64,000 nt of DNA. Origin: Poa pratensis (taxonomy: Eukaryota > Streptophyta > Magnoliopsida > Poales > Poaceae). The notes under the pieces were generated by a model. That model saw nothing but the letters and a program-made list of their open reading frames with translations. It was not told the DNA's origin and ran no database searches. The translations under genes and the position numbers were made by a program. How positions within the stretch are numbered: position 1 is the first letter of the stretch; the number at the start of each line of letters is the position of its first letter. Of the stretch, positions 45,991 through 57,360 are shown piece after piece. The stretch lies in assembly GCA_947311845.1 (NCBI GenBank), contig CAMZMU010000012.1, positions 8,560,907 through 8,624,906 on the forward strand, written 5' to 3'.

Positions 45991-46617
45991 GTGAGTTCTT
46001 CCCTCTCAAGCTAGCTCTCCTTCTCTCCTTGCAATTGCTCTAGCTTGAATTTGTCGTGGACCGTATTGCGGAATCAGCAGCAGAATTGTTTTCAAATACT
46101 TCTCACCAAGTACAGTTTCTCGAGAATTTGACAGATTAGTAGGAATATGTAGATCACCAAGATAGTTTGCTGCTATTATCGGTCTAGTGCAATATGGTCT
46201 CGGATTGCAACTTAAAGTAACAATTAAATTACTATAAGTTGCAGAATCTCCAAGAAGAACGAGCAACCTTATATAAGTGATTAACTGATACAATCTCTTC
46301 AAAGTATGAATGCTGTTGCTGCTGCGGCTGCTGCCATATAGAGTGGAATCAGAAAAAATGCTGAAATTGTCCCCATCTTGAATAAAAATGATTTGCGTAA
46401 TGTGGGTCTATGTACATTGTTAACGAGTCAAAGATCTGGTAGAACCTATTCGGAGATGCTTCATGGTCAAGAGCTATTGGATGCCTGATGTAGGTCTAAT
46501 GAAGGGGTGACTTTTGTATGTGAGTTTCTTACACCTCGATAACACCTGCAGTCATCATGGGAGGACGAGGATACAGGGAAAATCTACAGCTGTGTTGACC
46601 TCTACTTTGTGTCCCAG
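45760..46617 (+). CDS. POL2: DNA polymerase epsilon catalytic subunit, N-terminal exons (partial)
   Basis: The catalytic subunit of the leading-strand replicase, in the nucleus. Exon 1 is 45760-45990 (77 codons, phase 0), starting MASRLPASVCSRDGRRRRPP and ending in LEGRLCFAPYTEGDRRLGWL-LTFSP before GTGAGT. Exon 2 is 46552-46617 (22 codons), after ACACCTGCAG: SSWEDEDTGKIYSCVDLYFV-SQ before GTAAAC. These match the plant Pol epsilon N-terminus (GETRLGWLLTF, then SWEDADTGK-SCVDLYFV, from memory). The next exon was not found, and a transposon begins at 46669. The protein normally exceeds 2000 residues, so the gene either continues outside the window across a transposon-filled intron or is a truncated copy. 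Confidence 0.85.
46552..46617 (+). other. POL2: Exon 2 of the polymerase epsilon gene
   Basis: 22 codons with consensus splice signals on both sides. It holds the WEDEDTGK block. Confidence 0.88.
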
Positions 46618-46668
46618 GTAAACAGAACGCAACCACATAACACTGTCTGACCTTGCCTTGTATAAATG

Positions 46669-47244
46669 TGATGAGGGCATCGTCGGCATCGTGTTGGTTG
46701 GTTGACACGCTAGGACAGATTTAAATGATATGTAAAAGTCTAAGGTGATGTTAACCAGGCCTGCGAGCCAAATCTAACGCCGAACCCGCCATGGGTCGGT
46801 TTGTATCGGTCAGAGTCCAACTAGGTTTAGGAGTCAAATAGGTTTCGGTTTGGGTTTGTCCTACCGACTAGGTGTTGGCCTCCTATATAAAGGAGCCAGC
46901 GGCTAGGGTTTTAGGGGGTTGAAAATTATGTAGAACATTGTGTTCAGGGTTGCCTTCGTCCCAAGGGACCGGCGTGTGACGGCGTCTCGGACGTTCGTCT
47001 AGTTATCAATAAATCGAGGCATGAAGATTCTTGAGTCTGTCAAGAGTTGTAGTGCAATTGTGAGAAGGCTCTTGAATCTGTCAAGGGTTGTCGAGCTTGG
47101 CGTGAGGCGTGGTGTTCATCATCTCGTTGCTCGCCGTGGGATTCGTTCTCTATGTTCTTCAGGTTGCGTGGATTGCTCCCGTGATTGGAAGGATAGTTAT
47201 CCGGTGGTTCTTGCGGTGAAAGATCGGGCAAACACCCCGTATCA
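46669..47244 (+). repeat. 5' LTR of the short element
   Basis: TGATGAGGGC to CGTATCA, with TATATAAA at 46884-46891 as its probable TATA box. Confidence 0.88.
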
Positions 47245-47246
47245 TC

Positions 47247-47258
47247 TGGTATCAGAGC
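47247..47258 (+). other. Primer binding site of the short element
   Basis: TGGTATCAGAGC, complementary to initiator tRNA-Met, two bases after the LTR. Confidence 0.88.
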
Positions 47259-48314
47259 GCCAGGTTGATCACCGCGAGTTGGAAGACGACGAGTTGGCGC
47301 GTTGCCGCATCTCGGTGAGTCGGAGGTGGAGTTGTGTCGTCGGGCTGGTCGCTAAATTTTGTAGGCGGCGATGGCGAGACGACGAGTTGGATAGGCGGAG
47401 ATTTTTCCTTTCGATCGAGTTGTGCTACTGCAGATCGGATCGATCAGGATCAGCGTTGGAAAAGTTTACCAAAAAAAAAATAGAAGGTAAGGAGGAGATT
47501 GGATCGGACTGCACGAGGCGAATAAAAAGAATAGTTTAATTTGCGCGCGGATCTGCTCTGTTTCGTGCGCATTGGGTCCAACAGAAAAGGAAGTCTCGGA
47601 TCTGATTGATACGTGAAGAAAGGAAATAAAAATAAAAAGGAAAGAATCAGTTCAGATTTTCTTGGAGTTTCCGTTTCGTACAGCAAAGGAAAGGAAAGAG
47701 GCGGTGGGAAGCAGATCGGACGGGATCGTTGCAAAACATACATGTCCGTTTTCCTACGATCGCATGGAGTTGCATGGCCTGGTGTCCAAGGACCTGATTG
47801 GTTCAGCTTGTACGTAAAAAAAACATGTGGCATCGGTCAGGTTGGTCAGATTGCAAGGATGGACAAGAAAGTATAGTAAATAAATAGAGACACTTGTGCA
47901 GTATTTAGAGATGGCAGACTCGACTCATTTGGATCCTTGGCGTGCAGTAATTTGTGCTGTTTGTTTTGGGTGATGTGCCAAGTTTGTTTTCAACAATTTC
48001 AGATTGCATCCGGAGGCGTATTCAGCTTATTTGGACCTTAGTGTGCAGGAATTTGTCCTGTTGTGTTTGGGGTGGTTTGCGTGGTGCGTTTACAAGTTGC
48101 AGTCCGAAAGTTTTGTGTCTCAATCAGGTTGGTAGTGTCAAACATGGAGGGCGCCAAGAACAAGTCTAGCTAGCCGAGAGGGAGGATGTGGTGTGGCAGG
48201 CCGGCGAAGACTTGAGGAGAGAGAAGAAGTGTGGCGATATTGCTGATTTGATGCCACAAGCGCTGGAGAAGACCTTCCGGCGTTGAGGACAACGCCTTTC
48301 CAAGAAGGGGAGGA

Positions 48315-48890
48315 TGATGAGGGCATCGTCGGCATCGTGTTGGTTGGTTGACACGCTAGGACAGATTTAAATGATATGTAAAAGTCTAAGGTGATGTTAA
48401 CTAGGCCTGCGAGCCAAATCTAACGCCGAACCCGCCATGGGTCGGTTTGTATCGGTCAGAGTCCAACTAGGTTTAGGAGTCAAATAGGTTTCGGTTTGGG
48501 TTTGTCCTACCGACTAGGTGTTGGCCTCCTATATAAAGGAGCCAGCGGCTAGGGTTTTAGGGGGTTGAAAATTTTGTAGAACATTGTGTTCAGGGTTGCC
48601 TTCGTCCCAAGGGACCGGCGTGTGACGGCGTCTCGGACGTTCGTCTAGTTATCAATAAATCGAGGCATGAAGATTCTTGAGTCTGTCAAGAGTTGTAGTG
48701 CAATTGCGAGAAGGCTCTTGAATCTGTCAAGGGTTGTCGAGCTTGGCGTGAGGCGTGGTGTTCATCATCTCGTTGCTCGCCGTGGGATTCGTTCTCTATG
48801 TTCTTCAGGTTGTGTGGATTGCTCCCGTGATTGGAAGGATAGTTATCCGGTGGTTCTTGCGGTGAAAGATCGGGCAAACAATCCGTATCA
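48315..48890 (+). repeat. 3' LTR of the short element
   Basis: 576 bp, identical to the 5' LTR except for six positions counted by eye. TATATAAA is at 48530-48537. Confidence 0.88.
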
Positions 48891-49501
48891 GGAGCCTAGC
48901 TCTTCTCTAATCTCAAAACATAGTCTATCTAGATCTGAGATGGAGAACTCCTATTTATAGTGTTGACCAAAAGGGGGTAGGTGGGGGAGGTTACATGGGC
49001 CTCCAACCCGTGCTGGACCCGCAGCGGCGGTACTACCGCTGGGTTAAGCGGTAGTACCGCTGGTGCGGGCAGGTTTCGCTTTTCCCACCTCGGCGGTACC
49101 GGCGGCGGTACCGCCAGCGGTACTAGTTGGTACCGCTGAAGCGCTCCGAAGCCGGTTCTGGCGGTAGCTGCAGCGGTAGCAGTGGCGGTAGATCTCGGGC
49201 GGTAGTACCGCTTAACCCAGCGGTACTACCGCCGCCTGGGTCTTTTCTTCTCTTCCTTCTTCTCTTCCAAGCCACCGTCTTGTCGGCCTTCGTTCCTCTT
49301 GCGCCTTGGCCATCTTCCCGTGGTCTTGTACCCTTGGTGACACACCTAACAATGCAATGGGAATAATGGCCAAGTAGTATAATGTCCAAAGGTGACATAT
49401 GGTGAATCACATAGTGGAATGAGTTCACCTTTGAGGTCCATTGTGACTTGTGGAGTGTTGGAGTACTTGACATGGTGATGGTCCTAGGTTGGGCTACATC
49501 A
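48891..49501 (-). repeat. Truncated LTR of a family 1-like gypsy element
   Basis: On the minus strand it starts TGATGTAGCCCAACCTAGG at 49501, close to the family 1 LTR start TGATGTAGTGCAACCTAGG. It contains GCGGTAGTACCGC motifs (49024-49240) and TATAAATA (48952-48959). It is cut at 48890 by the short LTR element and has no visible 3' end. Confidence 0.75.
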
Positions 49502-52142
49502 TTAAGGATGACCTAAAAGTGGCACTGATACTCCTACATGGCTGGCAGGGGTGCACGTGGGTCAGATGACGTAAGGAGGGTACGTATACTCCTAGATGGC
49601 TAGGATTGTCGCACGTGGTTAAGAATGACCTAAAAGTGGTACTGATACTCCTAGATGGCTGGGAGGGGTGCACGTGGGTCAGATGACGTAAAGAGGGTAC
49701 GTATACTCCTAGATGGCTAGGAGGGGTCCACGGGGGTCCAGATGGCTTGGATTGTCGCACGTGGTTAAGGATAATCTAAAAGTGATACTAATACTCCTAG
49801 ATGGCTGGGAGGGGTGCACGTGGGTCAGATGACGTAAGGAGGGTTCGTATACTCCTAGATGGTTAGGAGGGGTCCACAGGGGTCCAGATGGCTAGGATTG
49901 TCGCACGTGGTTAAGGATGACCTAAAAGTGGCATTGATACTCCTACATGGCTGGGAGGGGGTCAGATGACGTAAGGAGGGTACGTATACTCCTAGATGGC
50001 TAGGACTGTCGCACGTGGTTAAGGATGACCTATAAGTGGCACTGATACTCCTACATGGCTGGGAGGGGTGCACGTGGGTCTGATGACGTACGGAGGGTAC
50101 GTATACTCCTAGATGGCTAGGATTGTCGCACGTGGTTAAGGATGATCTAAAAGTGATACTAATACTCCTAGATGCCTGGGAGGGGTGCACGTGGGTCAGA
50201 TGACGTAAGGAGGGTACGTATACTCCTAGATGGTTAGGAGGGGTCCTCAGGGGTCCAGATGGCTAGGATTGTCGCACGTGGTTAAGGATGACCTAAAAGT
50301 GGCACTGATACTCCTACATGGCTGGGAGGGGTGCACGTGGGTCAGATGACGTAAGGAGGGTACGTATACCCTAGATGGCGAGGATGGGTCCACAGGGTTC
50401 CAGACGGCTAGGATTGTCGCACATGGTTAAGGATGACCTAAAAGTGGCACTGATACTCCTAGATGGCTGGGAGGGGTGCACGTGGGTCAGATGATGCAAG
50501 GAGGATACGTATACTCCTAGATGGCGAGGATGGGTCCACAGGGTTCCAGACAGCTAGGATTGTCGCACATGGTTAAGGATGACCTAAAAGTGGCACTGAT
50601 ACTCCTAGATGGCTGGGAGGGGTGCACGTGGGTCAGATGACGTAAGGAGGGTACGTATACTCCTAGATGGCTAGGAGGGGTCCACGGGAGTCCAGATGGC
50701 TAGGATTGTCGCACGTGGTTAAGGATGACCTAAAAGTGGTACTGATATAGCTAGATGGCTTGGAGGGGTGCATGTGGGTCAGATGACGTAAAGAGGGTAC
50801 GTATACTCCTAGATGGCTAGGAGGGGTCCACGGGGGTCCAGATGGCTAGGATTGTCGCACGTGGTTAAGGATGACCTAAAAGTGTTACTGATACTCCTAG
50901 ATGGCTGGGAGGGGTACACGTGGAACAGATGACGTAAGGAGGGTACGTATACTCCTAGATGGCTAGGAGGGGTCCACGGGGGTCCAGATGGCTAGGATTG
51001 TCGCACGTGGTTAAGGATGACCTTAAAGTCGTACTGATACTCCTAGATGGATGGGAGGGGTGCACGTGGGTCAGATGAGGTAAGGAGGGTACGTATACCC
51101 CTAGATGGCTAGGAGGGGTCCACGGGGGTCCAGATGGCTAGGATTGTCGCATGTGGTTAAGGATGAACTAAAAGTGGTACTGATGCTCCTAGATGGCTGG
51201 GAGGGCTGCACGTGGGTCAGATGCGTAAATTGGGTACGTATACTCTTAGATGGCTAGGAGGGGTCCAAGGGGGTCAAGATGGCTAGGATTGTCGCACGTG
51301 GTTAAGGATGACCTAAAATTGGTACTGATAATCCTAGATGGCTGGGAGGGGTGCACGTGGGTCAGATGACGTAAAGAGGGTACGTATACTCCTAGATGGC
51401 TAGGAGGGGTCCACGGGGCTCCAGATGGTTTGGATTGTCGCACGTGGTTAAGGATGATCTAAAAGTGGTATTAATACTCCTAGATGGCTGGGAGGGGTGC
51501 ACATGGGTCAGATGACGTAAGGAGGGTACGTATACTCCTAGATGGCTAAGAGGGGTCCATAGGGGTCCAGATGGCTAGGATTATCGCACGTGATTAAGGA
51601 TGACCTAAAAGTGGCACTCTTACTCCTACATGGCTGGGAGGGGTGCACGTGGGTCAGATGACGTAATGAGGGTACGTATACTCCTAGATGGCTAGGAGGG
51701 GTCCACGGGGGTCCAGATGGCTAGTATTGTCGCACGTGGTTAAGGATGACCTAAAAGTGGCACTGATACACCTAGATGGCTGGGAGGGGTGCACGTGGGT
51801 CAGATGACGTAAATTGGGTACGTATAATCCTAGATGGCTAGGAGGGGTCCACGGGGGTCAAGATGGCTAGGATTGTCGCACATGGTTAAGGATGACCTAA
51901 AATTGGTACTGATACTCCTAGATGGCTGGGAGGGGTGCACGTCGGTCAGATGACGTAAAGAGGGTACATATACTCCTAGATGGCTAGGAGGGGTCCACGG
52001 GGGTCCAGATGGCTTGGATTGTCGCACGTGGTTAAGGATGATCTAAAAGTGGTACTAATACTCCTAGATGGCTGGGAGGGGTGCACGTGGGTCAGATGAC
52101 GTAATGAGGGAACATATACTCCTAGATGGCTAGGAGGGGTCC
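49502..52142. repeat. Tandem array, unit about 146 bp, about 18-20 copies
   Basis: Units run from GTCGCACGTGGTTAAGGATG through CTGGGAGGGGTGCACGTGGG to GGAGGGTACGTATACTCC and GGGGTCCACGGGGGTCCAGA. Successive GTCGCACGTGG sites are spaced about 144-150 bp, except two of about 108-118 bp near 49901-50127 that lack the last sub-block. CTCCTAGATGGCT occurs more than once per unit. The array abuts an LTR start on the left and an LTR end on the right. Confidence 0.93.
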
Positions 52143-53197
52143 TGATGCGGGTAGGTCCCGATTTTCACGGATTTGTGCGGAGGGGATGAAGAACACGAAG
52201 AACACGCGAAGAACGATGAACACAAGAAAGGGAAATCAAACACACAAGGATAAATAGCAAGTAGCAACCCGGCAAGACTCGATTGGTAACAAATCCCCGA
52301 GGGCATCCCCCAATCCTCCTCTCCCAAGCACACCTTACTCTTAGGATTGTTTGTCCAATTGGTCAATCCAACAAATCCAACCTAGCCACCGAAAGATGGA
52401 AGATTAGCAAGTAATCGCAACTACAAGCGGAGCCTTGGTATCCACGCAGGGATCTTCTCCTCAAGAGGAGGCCTTGGTTCATCTCCACATGTGGAGGCCT
52501 TGAGTCATCTCCATAGGAGGAAAGAGACACTTTGAGAAGAAGGAGCAAGGCTCTACTTTAGTTCCCAAATCATAGTCTAACCCTAACCCTAGGAAGGGGC
52601 GAACTATTTATACTCTAAATCCAAAGGGATAAGATTACAAGGCAAGAGAGGCTTTCCAGCGTGCAGATCCGCCCGCAGTGGTAGTACCGGACTGAACCCG
52701 GTAGTACCGGGTGTGCGGTAGTACCGGGGCAGTACCGGGGCCACTACCGGGATGGGACCCGAGGACACCAGGAGCTTCCGGGAGATACGGTAGTTGGCGC
52801 GGTAGTAGGTGCGGTAGTACCGAGGCGGGCATGGGCGGTAGTACCGGACCCGGTGGTGGCTTCGACAGGCGCCACGTCAGGTGAGGGCGGTAGTACCGGC
52901 TCGGGCGACCCGGTAGTACCGCCTGAAGCTGTTTGATCTTCCTCTTCATCTTCTTCTTGGGGCTTCTCTTGGTCATCTTCTCCATCAACTTGTATCGCCT
53001 CTTGGCCATCTTCATAGGGGTCTTCAGGTCCACCATAGCTGAGCACACATAAGGTATCGGAATGAAGTAGCAAACCATTCAAGGGAGTGTCAAGGTCACA
53101 CATAGATAAGAGTGAATTCACCTTATCATGGAGAGCTTTGATTCTTGCTCTTGTCATTGGACAACTTGGTGTTGTGTGCCTAGGTTGCACTACATCA
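52143..53197 (-). repeat. 3' LTR of the decayed family 1 element
   Basis: 1055 bp, ending in TGATGCGGGTAGG (plus strand) and starting, on the minus strand, TGATGTAGTGCAACCTAGGC. It contains GGTAGTACCG motifs at 52678-52925 and TATAAATA at 52605-52612. It is inserted at the edge of the tandem array. Confidence 0.9.
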
Positions 53198-56147
53198 TCT
53201 CCCCCCCCCTTGGAAAAGAGTCGTCCTCGACTCTTCGTCCTCATCATCACTTGGGTCACCAAGGTAAGGCGAGATGTCGGCGACGTTGAAGGTGTTATGA
53301 ACGCCGAACTTGGACTTTGGTATGTCGATCTTGTATGCGTTGTCGTTGATGCGCTTGAGAACCTTGAAAGGACCATCTCCTCTTGGCGCGAGCTTAGACT
53401 TTCTTTCATCGGGGAAGCGGTCCTTGCGTAGATGTAGCCAAACAAGGTCTCCTTCTTCAAAGATCATGGGGCGCTTGTTCTTGTTCATCTTCGTAGCATG
53501 GTCTTCCTTATGCTTCTCGAGCGTGGCCCTTGTGTCTTCATGTAGTTTCTTCATGTAGGCGGCGCGCTTGTCGAAGTCCATGTTGACTTGTTCTCGAAGT
53601 GGAAGTGGTAGCATGTCTAGCGCGGTGTGGGGATTGGAGCCATAGACAACTCGAAGGGAGTTCTCTTTGTTGCGCGGTGTAGTGCTCGATTGTAGGCGAA
53701 CTCGGCGTGTGGGATGCACTCTTCCCAATTCTTCAAGTTAGGCTTGATCAACACACGAAGGAGTGTGGATAGGCTCCGGTTCACCACTTCGGTTTGGCCA
53801 TCGGTTTGAGGGTGGTATGCGGTGGAGAATAGGTGCTTGATCCCCATCTTGGCCATCAAAGTCTTCCAAAAATAGCTCACGAACTTGACGTCACGATCCG
53901 ACACAATGGTCTTGGGCACTCCATGAAGACGGACGATTTCCTGAAAAACAAAGTAGCAATGTGTGAAGCATCGTCGCTCTTGTTGCAAGGTATAAAGTGT
54001 GCCATTTTAGAGAAGCGATCAATGACGACAAAGATGGAATCCTTGTTTGTTTTAGTGCGTGGGAGTCCTAAGACAAAATCCATAGCTATATCGGACCATG
54101 GGTGATGTGGAATAGGCAAAGGTGTGTATAGACCATGAGAGTTTAGAGTAGACTTAGCTTTGAGACATGTTGAACATCGTCGCACCAAGCGGTTCACATC
54201 TCGGTACATCCTTGGCCAATAGTAGTTTGTGGAGAGCATGGCAAAGGTCTTGTCACGTCCAAAGTGTCCCATTAAGACGCCTCCATGTGATTCCTTCAAA
54301 AGGACCAAACGAAGCGAAGACTCGGGTACACATAGTTTGTTAGCCTTAAACAAGAAACCTTTGTGCAAATAGAAATCACCAATTCCTTTGTGCTCCGAAC
54401 ATTGAGCGAAAATGTCTCCAAAGAAAGCATCGGTAGCATACAACTCTTTAATCTCATCCAAACCCAAAACACTAATGTCAAGACGTGTAAGTAGGTTGGC
54501 CTTGCGGGATAGAGCATCCGCGACCACATTGTCTTTACCTTTCTTGTATTTGATTACAAAAGTGAAAGACTCAATGAACTCAACCCACTTAGCATGTCTT
54601 TTGTTCAAATTTGTTTGACTTTTCAAATATTTCAAGGATTCATGGTCGAATGAATGACAAATTCCTTAGGACGAAGGTAATGTTGCCACACATCCAAAAC
54701 ATGAACCAAAGCAAATAACTCTTTGTCATAAATGGGGTAATTCAAGCGAGCTCCATCTAATTTCTCACTATGGTATGCGATGGGTCTACCATTTTGCATA
54801 AGCACTCCACCAATGCCCAATCCACTTGCATCGCATTCAATCTCAAATGTCTTAGAGAAATCCGGAAGGGCAAGGAGTGGTGCTTCGGTTAATAACCGCT
54901 TGAGCTCATTGAAAGCAAAATCATGTGCATTGCCCCAAATGAAAGGTACATTTTCTTTGTAAGTTCATGTAGGGGGCAAGCAATTGTGGAAAAATCCTTG
55001 ATGAATCGGCGGTAAAATCCGGCAAAACCAAGAAAACGTCTCAACTCCTCAAGTGACATCGGAAAAGGCCAAGTCCGAATTGCTTGTATCTTTGCATCAT
55101 CAACTTCAACTCCATCCGAAGAAACAACAAAACCCAAGAAAACAAGTTTGTTGGTGGCAAAAGTGCACTTAGAAAGGTTTGCATAAAGCTTTTCATTGCG
55201 AAGAACCAACAAAACTTGAGCAACATGAGAAGTGTGCTCTTCCAAAGACTTGCTATAGATAAGGATGTCGTCAAAGTATACCACAACAAATTTGCCAATA
55301 AAAGGACGCAAAACATGATTCATGAGACGCATAAAGGTAGAAGGTGCATTGGAAAGACCAAATGGCATGACGAGCCACTCATAAAGACCAAACTTTGTTT
55401 TAAATGCGGTCTTCCATTCATCACCTTCACACATGCGTATTTGGTGATATCCACTTTTAAGATCAATTTTGGAGAATATAGCGGAACCACAAAGCTCATC
55501 GAGCATATCATCAAGGCGAGGTATAGGATGGCGATACCGAACGGTGATGGCGTTGATGGGGCGACAATCCATGCAAAGTCGAAGAGTGTTGTCGTGCTTG
55601 GGTACCAAGATGACGGGCACGGCACACGGACTCAAGCTCTCGCGGATGTGTCCCATGGCAAGAAGTTCTTGTATTTGCCGCTCGATCTCCTTTGTCTCTT
55701 CGGGGTTGGTGCGGTAAGGAGCGCGGTTTGGAAGCGGTGCGCCGGGAACATGGTCGATGCGGTGCTCGATTCCACGTAGAGGAGGTAGTCCCGGTGGCAC
55801 TTCTTGAGGGAAGACATCTTCAAAATCCTTCAAAAGAGACAACAAAGGAGGAAGGTTTGTGAAGTCGTTAGTCATAGAAACTTCACCCTTGCATATGAGC
55901 ACATAGTGGAGGGTGGATGAGTTCTCTCTCAACTCCCTCATCTCTCCTTTGTGGCAAATAGTGTAAGTTTTGTGGGAACTCTCTTTGAAGTGTCACACTC
56001 ATTTGGCTTGTGGCTCTCACTCACTTTATGGTGGGTCTCTCGCTCACCACTCAGCTCACTAGACGAACGATCTTGTTGTGCCCTTGCAATGGTCTTGGCG
56101 TTGTCGGCGATGACTTGACTTGGTGTCATGGGACGAAGGACGAAGGT
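53195..56147 (-). pseudogene. Family 1 pol: protease tail, RT, RNase H, integrase (frameshifted)
   Basis: Read leftwards. The post-protease linker (VLRPMTPSQVIADNAKTI) is at 56144-55945. RT (54889-55941) has [35 protein letters not shown] and the catalytic [10 protein letters not shown]. RNase H has [19 protein letters not shown] (near 54800) and [14 protein letters not shown] (near 54530). Integrase has the zinc-binding [21 protein letters not shown] near 54085, IVSDRDVKF near 53900 and [13 protein letters not shown]. The C-terminus is FNVADISPYLGD. Frame breaks at about 54955, 54645, 53940 and 53680 disable it. A stop coincides with the LTR start, as in the copy at 510-1772. Confidence 0.92.
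56143..56147. repeat. Target-site duplication aaggt (left)
   Basis: AAGGT directly before the family 2 element. An identical copy is at 63892-63896. Confidence 0.95.
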
Positions 56148-57041
56148 TGATATGGGGTGGCCCGATCTTCTCGTTGAGCACGTCATTGGATGATGGATAA
56201 CTTGGTGTCACCGATGAACTCTCCTCGCTAGATCCCTGATGCCAATGCAGCAGCTCTCTACCCTTCGGATATTCACGACTTCACACACTTGCGCACGTAG
56301 CCGTCGACCATGAAACGGTATAATTGCAATCTACTAATTCCCAATGGAAAGAACAGATCACACTTCAGTTGTTGTTCACCTCTCCAGATCGATACGAATT
56401 GGAGATGTATAATTTCAGATGAATGCTTCTCGCAGTTCAATCTAGAATTCTAGGGTTTATCTTAAACGTGGTCTAACCTCTCAACTCGCAGGTTGGAGGT
56501 ATTTAAAGGGGTAGGGGCGGCGCCCCAACTAGACTTTGGGTGCAAACCGACTTGGGGTGCAACCCGACCTGATACAAACCGACCACATAAGTGGTTCGGC
56601 CCAACTTAGGCATGCAAGCCTGTCTCGCTGCTATAGCACGATATGGCGCATGTCTTGCTGCCGTAGCGCACCTTGCTGCCATGGTGTGCGCCTCCTTCTT
56701 CTCCTTGGATACCGGCCTCCCTCTCCTCCCTCGCATCCTTTGGTGGTACTTGCTCCAGGACTTGTTCTCCTTGCTGCATCACCTCCTTGCTCCCTCGTGC
56801 TAGGACACCTTCTCCAATAAACCTGATCATGCAAACATACAAAGATTTAGGCAGTAAACAATTCTCATTAATAAAATAATCAGATTCTTTTAGGAGCAAA
56901 TTCACCTGTTGTTATATTAGTTTTGCACGAGCTCTTGTGATGGGTCCAATTCTAATCTCATCATTGGACTTGTTCTTTGCAGCAACTATCTTGTCATCAT
57001 CATGAAGTGTAGAGGGAACAATAGTATGGATGTCCTCATCA
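56148..57041 (-). repeat. 3' LTR of the family 2 element
   Basis: On the minus strand TGATGAGGACATCC to GGGCCACCCCATATCA. Its first 140 bp continue the pol reading frame as [15 protein letters not shown]-like TTTAAATA lies near 56500. Confidence 0.95.
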
Positions 57042-57360
57042 TCTCCCCCCCCTTCAAAAGGCGTCGACCTCGACGCTCCAAGGTCATCTCCATCATATGG
57101 TGACAAATCAGCAACGTTGAAGCTATTGCTAACAGCACCAAACTCAGACATAGGAATATCAATCGTGTAGGCATTGTCATTTATCTTTGCAAGAACCTTA
57201 TAAGGACCAGCACCACGTGGCTTTAATTTGGAACTCCTCAAGTGGGAAATCTGTCCTTGCGCAAATGCACCCAAACCATGTCTCCAGGCTGAAACAATAC
57301 TTGCTTGCGTGAGTGATTTCTTGCAGCAGCAATGTTCTTGCCTTTCTTCTCAATTGCCTC
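56912..57360 (-). pseudogene. C-terminal integrase segment of the family 2 element, reading into the LTR
   Basis: Downstream of the premature stop at 57361-57363, the minus strand continues with [11 protein letters not shown] and [12 protein letters not shown]. After a single-base frame break near 57245 it reads [33 protein letters not shown] and [14 protein letters not shown], then crosses into the LTR with [12 protein letters not shown] pol end that overlaps the 3' LTR and carries such a motif is known from the CRM clade (CR motif). Membership is inferred, not proven. Confidence 0.75.
57042..57059 (-). other. Polypurine tract of the family 2 element
   Basis: Minus-strand TTTTGAAGGGGGGGGAGA touches the 3' LTR. 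Confidence 0.9.

Larger units (their letters stand above)
46669..48890 (+). mobile_element. Short non-autonomous LTR retrotransposon (2.2 kb)
   Basis: Two 576-bp LTRs (46669-47244 and 48315-48890; six differences counted by eye) enclose only 1070 bp. A primer binding site TGGTATCAGAGC (47247-47258) and a purine-rich tract (48301-48314) are present. There is no gag or pol. It is a small, LARD/TRIM-like passenger. Its expected 5-bp duplication is missing: AAATG on the left and GGAGC on the right. The left flank is polymerase intron and the right flank is an unrelated LTR fragment. Confidence 0.88.
52143..56147 (-). mobile_element. Family 1 Ty3/gypsy element, 3' portion (split by the family 2 element)
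   Basis: LTR, polypurine tract and pol on the minus strand. The reading continues across the insertion of the younger element to 63892 and beyond the window, where its protease, gag and 5' LTR should lie. It is the same family as 510-2893. Confidence 0.9.

Noticed and set aside
47021..47539. 172-codon frame in the short LTR element as a gag gene
   Set aside because: It starts inside the LTR, runs through the primer binding site and has no Gag motif.
49502..52142. Repeated open frames of 65-111 codons in the 146-bp array
   Set aside because: They follow the repeat unit, shift with its length and have no independent protein character.
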